Origin: Marinobacter lipolyticus SM19
GTDB lineage: Bacteria; Pseudomonadota; Gammaproteobacteria; Pseudomonadales; Oleiphilaceae
Assembly (NCBI RefSeq): GCF_000397065.2
Contig: NZ_KE007327.1
Location: 90,412 to 141,046 of the forward strand
Reading direction: 5' to 3'
Length of the DNA: 50,635 nucleotides
Shown here in pieces: positions 48,133-50,635 of this stretch (position 1 is its first letter; each line of letters opens with the position of its first letter). Under the pieces are notes generated by a model, which saw only the letters and a list, made by a program, of their open reading frames with translations, was not told where the DNA came from and did no database searches. Position numbers and translations under genes: made by a program.

Positions 48133-50439
48133 TCAGAACTGGCCAACAACACTGTCGAGCAGGCTGGTATCGTCGTTGGTGTTGTCCGCCAACTGGGTGT
48201 CACCGCTACATTGCAGTGAACCAGCGGTCTTCACGGTGATCGGGACAGAGACCGACGGCACTCGGCCTTCTTCGGTATCCTTGCTGGCGAACAGCATATA
48301 TACGCCGGCAGGCACAACGTTGCTGGTCTCCGGCATCTTCAGCTGGATGGTACGTCCATTGCGGCTTTGAACCGGCAGTTCGATGGCACGTTGATCGCTG
48401 TCGACCACGTGCGTCATGACCGTGCGGCGAATCAACAGCACCTTATCGATGTCCTCTGCCTGATCCACCTGGATGGAAAATTCGTCGCCAGGCATCAGGG
48501 ATTTCGGCGCCGAGAGAATTTCCGGACGATCGTTTCGCATGGCGTAAGGTGGCGTGTAGATTTCAAAGCTCGGATCCCGACCGTCGTATGGTGCGAAGCC
48601 CAGGTCTGACAGGTCAGTAAAGCTCAGGTAGCCGGTATTAATCGGAGAGTGGCCGGCGACCATGACCCGACCATCTGGCAGCAAAACAGCCGTGTTGTGG
48701 TAGGTGCGCTGGCGAATACCGGTCGCCATTTCGGTCCAGGTGTTGGTCTCAGGATCGAACCGCTCGGCAGTCCTGATGGCGCCTTCCAGACCGGGCAATA
48801 CCACCCCGTCGCGGTTACCGCCGCTGAATACCATGACCGAGCCATCAGGCATGAGCACGTTGGTGCCGTACCAGCGTGGTTGGTTCAGGGATCCGGTTAG
48901 ACGGGACTCATAGTCGACTTCGTCGCCATTGGTACGCACGGTGTCGATCCGGCTCTGATCCGTGGGCAGGTAACCCCCCGGGTTAGTGAGCAGGGCATAG
49001 CTGGGCACGCCGCCGGCGGTGAGGAATTCGGCATCGGTATATTCGCCGTTCTCGTTGGGCTTCAGCGGTAGCATGGTGGATGAAGTGGACCCGCGCATAC
49101 CACCACCGATGGCGGTTTTCAGGGTCTCTTCATCCACGTTCAGCTCGCTGGCTGCGGTCAGTAGATCTTCAGCTGAGTTCAAAACATCTCCGAGCAGTGA
49201 AGAGCCTTGCTCCTGTGACAGGTTGGTCAGGTTCAGGGTGCTGCTGAGCTCTCCCAGACCGATCTCATCCAGTTTCAGAGGTAAACCGGCATAGCCGATG
49301 TCGGTCCAGCTCTGGGTATCTGGATCAAAAGTAGCCACAATATTCCACAGTGCCTGATCGTAGCCCTGACCGAACGGGTTGAAGGCCTGGCCACCGGCGT
49401 TATAAAGCACATGGCCGTTGGGCAGCAGGTGCATGCGCGGATACAGCGGCAGCGAACGGTCTGCAGTGGATGGATTTACACTCCAGGTACCTGTGCAGGG
49501 ATCGTAGACTTCGGTCTGGACAATGTTGCGACCGCTATTCAGCGGATCACTCGGATAGACCGGTTTGATCAGTTTTTCAACGCCACTGGCAACCAGAACT
49601 TTGCTGTCTGGCAAGGTTACGAGGGAGGGGTACCAGCGTCCGTATGTCATATCCCCGCTCTGAAGCCAGCTGTTGGTTTTGGCGTGGAAAATACGGGAAT
49701 TCTTGACGCCTTCCAGTTCAGCGACGCCCAAGGGCAGACCATCGACGCCCGGCTCGGAATAATAGTCGGTGCCCCCGACGGCCAGGACGCTGCCATCGGC
49801 CATGCCGATGACGTCTGAACAGAACAACGCCCCATCATTCTTGGCGGTGTTGTCTGCGGTGTCGAGCAAACCATCCAGCACAGCCAGCGGCGTGTTGTTG
49901 AACAGGGTTTCACTGTCAGCGCCATCCGGGTTCGCACCCGCACGAAGTGGACTGGGTTTGAGCCACTGGGGCTCGTCGTTTTCGCCCAGGGAGAGCACCC
50001 GGCTCTGATCGTTCACGGACACTTCGCCGAACTCGGCGACAATGGAAAGCTCCACGTTCTCAGTGCCTTCCAGCGCGTTCAGATAGAGCAGGCGACCGTC
50101 CTCCAGGAGGGCCATCGTGCCAGCCGCTGGCTTGCATTCCTGCAGGCCTTCAGCATTGGTGACGCACTTCTCGTCAGTCTCTACGGTCTCGCCGTCAACA
50201 ATGATCGTGGGTTCTGCAAACGGCTCGCTGAAGGCGCCGACAGGGGAATAGTCATCTTTGAGTGCAGGCTGGGCAGAGGCAGTGGACTGATCCCCGGCTA
50301 CGGCCGCTTCTTGCTGATTCTGCGTTGGCTGCTCAGATACGTTGTTATCCCCTGAGGAACCGCCGCCGCAGGCGGACAGAGCGAGTGTGCCAATGGCGAT
50401 GGCTATGTGATGGCATAACAGACTTTTTTTCCAGGACAT
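48133..50439 (-). CDS. Galactose/glyoxal-oxidase-type copper radical oxidase, lipoprotein
   Basis: A 768-residue kelch-propeller enzyme with a lipoprotein signal (ALSAC, Cys24) and Ser/Gln-rich linker. All copper radical oxidase landmarks appear: the cross-link cysteine in LFCSDVIGMADG (Cys207), the cross-linked tyrosine in YGRWYPSLVTLPD (Tyr270), the axial Tyr-His in RTYHNTAVLLPDGRV (Tyr580, His581), and the last copper His in VMTHVVDSDQR (His677), within the C-terminal DUF1929 early-set domain (about 635-738). Such enzymes oxidise alcohols or aldehydes with oxygen, making hydrogen peroxide. An insertion of about 110 residues (380-490) separates two propeller blades. The substrate is unknown; an anchored position fits polysaccharide or aldehyde oxidation at the cell surface. 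The 3' end is 10 bp from the small exported partner. Confidence 0.88.
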   Translation of the reverse strand: MSWKKSLLCHHIAIAIGTLALSACGGGSSGDNNVSEQPTQNQQEAAVAGDQSTASAQPALKDDYSPVGAFSEPFAEPTIIVDGETVETDEKCVTNAEGLQECKPAAGTMALLEDGRLLYLNALEGTENVELSIVAEFGEVSVNDQSRVLSLGENDEPQWLKPSPLRAGANPDGADSETLFNNTPLAVLDGLLDTADNTAKNDGALFCSDVIGMADGSVLAVGGTDYYSEPGVDGLPLGVAELEGVKNSRIFHAKTNSWLQSGDMTYGRWYPSLVTLPDSKVLVASGVEKLIKPVYPSDPLNSGRNIVQTEVYDPCTGTWSVNPSTADRSLPLYPRMHLLPNGHVLYNAGGQAFNPFGQGYDQALWNIVATFDPDTQSWTDIGYAGLPLKLDEIGLGELSSTLNLTNLSQEQGSSLLGDVLNSAEDLLTAASELNVDEETLKTAIGGGMRGSTSSTMLPLKPNENGEYTDAEFLTAGGVPSYALLTNPGGYLPTDQSRIDTVRTNGDEVDYESRLTGSLNQPRWYGTNVLMPDGSVMVFSGGNRDGVVLPGLEGAIRTAERFDPETNTWTEMATGIRQRTYHNTAVLLPDGRVMVAGHSPINTGYLSFTDLSDLGFAPYDGRDPSFEIYTPPYAMRNDRPEILSAPKSLMPGDEFSIQVDQAEDIDKVLLIRRTVMTHVVDSDQRAIELPVQSRNGRTIQLKMPETSNVVPAGVYMLFASKDTEEGRVPSVSVPITVKTAGSLQCSGDTQLADNTNDDTSLLDSVVGQF

Positions 50440-50635
50440 TCTGTGCTCCTCGATATTGTTGTTGTCTATAAGGGAGGGGGGGCCTTTTCCGGCACCCCTC
50501 TACCCCTTACGCTCGGGAAGCAAAAATGGTTTCAACTGTTCGTCAGTTTTCTGCAATATTGTTAGACAGTAATTTTGGGGCAGTCACCCATTTTCTATCT
50601 GGCGCCGGCCAGTATTGCCCTGCGCCCCAAAAAAA

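Noticed and set aside
1..50635. CRISPR array, insertion sequence or prophage
   Set aside because: No regularly spaced repeats, transposase frame or phage structural gene was seen.

Overview
The window looks like chromosomal DNA of a marine gammaproteobacterium, most probably Marinobacter or a close relative. This is inferred from moderately high GC, an AlkJ-like alkanol dehydrogenase beside alkyl-sulfate and other lipid-related enzymes, a TRAP solute-binding protein, and an lldR-lldEFG lactate locus. There is no 16S rRNA to confirm the genus.

Layout. 1-5.5 kb: a TRAP solute-binding protein (cut by the window edge), a META-domain lipoprotein, a three-gene run (metallophosphoesterase, LLM flavin oxidoreductase, alpha/beta hydrolase), an Nmad3-like protein and a crotonase. 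5.5-6.5 kb: an orphan + strand terminator preceded by a second hairpin (possible small RNA), then an orphan ParA-like ATPase. 6.5-10.4 kb: lactate locus with divergent lldR and lldEFG and two near-perfect LldR/PdhR-type operators. 10.4-15.7 kb: six genes in a row of unknown function (a large helical protein, a 68-residue protein, a DUF4393/Abi-alpha-like protein, a DUF445 membrane protein and two tandem single-span anchored proteins). 15.8-17.2 kb: a soluble double-PAS chemoreceptor.

17.2-27.9 kb: an AlkJ-like alcohol dehydrogenase, an M20 amidohydrolase, an AraC regulator, and a probable operon of ChoD-like GMC oxidoreductase, aldehyde dehydrogenase, TetR regulator and secreted alkyl sulfatase. 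Together these could convert alkyl sulfates to alcohol, aldehyde and fatty acid. 28.2-32.1 kb: a beta-propeller lipoprotein followed by a neutral-ceramidase-like lipoprotein.

32.1-36.4 kb: a lower-GC accessory segment between the ceramidase gene and tRNA-Arg(CCG). It holds an HNH nuclease fragment and a two-gene unit: a protein with a degenerate formylglycine-generating-enzyme-like fold, and a NYN-LOTUS-cold-shock-like putative RNase. It has no visible integrase. This is the best candidate here for an undescribed system, possibly defence-related.

36.5-42.2 kb: branched-chain 2-oxoacid dehydrogenase genes bkdA1-bkdA2-bkdB, followed 9 bp later by a Hanks-type protein kinase. 42.4-45.2 kb: YaeQ, bacterioferritin-associated ferredoxin (with a Fur-like site), bacterioferritin and phosphomannomutase. 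A perfect 30-bp inverted repeat then separates the latter from outer-membrane phospholipase A. 46.6-50.4 kb: a small membrane protein, a cytochrome c5-like protein, and a pair made of a galactose-oxidase-type copper radical oxidase lipoprotein and a small exported protein predicted to start with histidine after signal cleavage.

All assignments come from reading the sequence and from memory of protein families; no database search was run.
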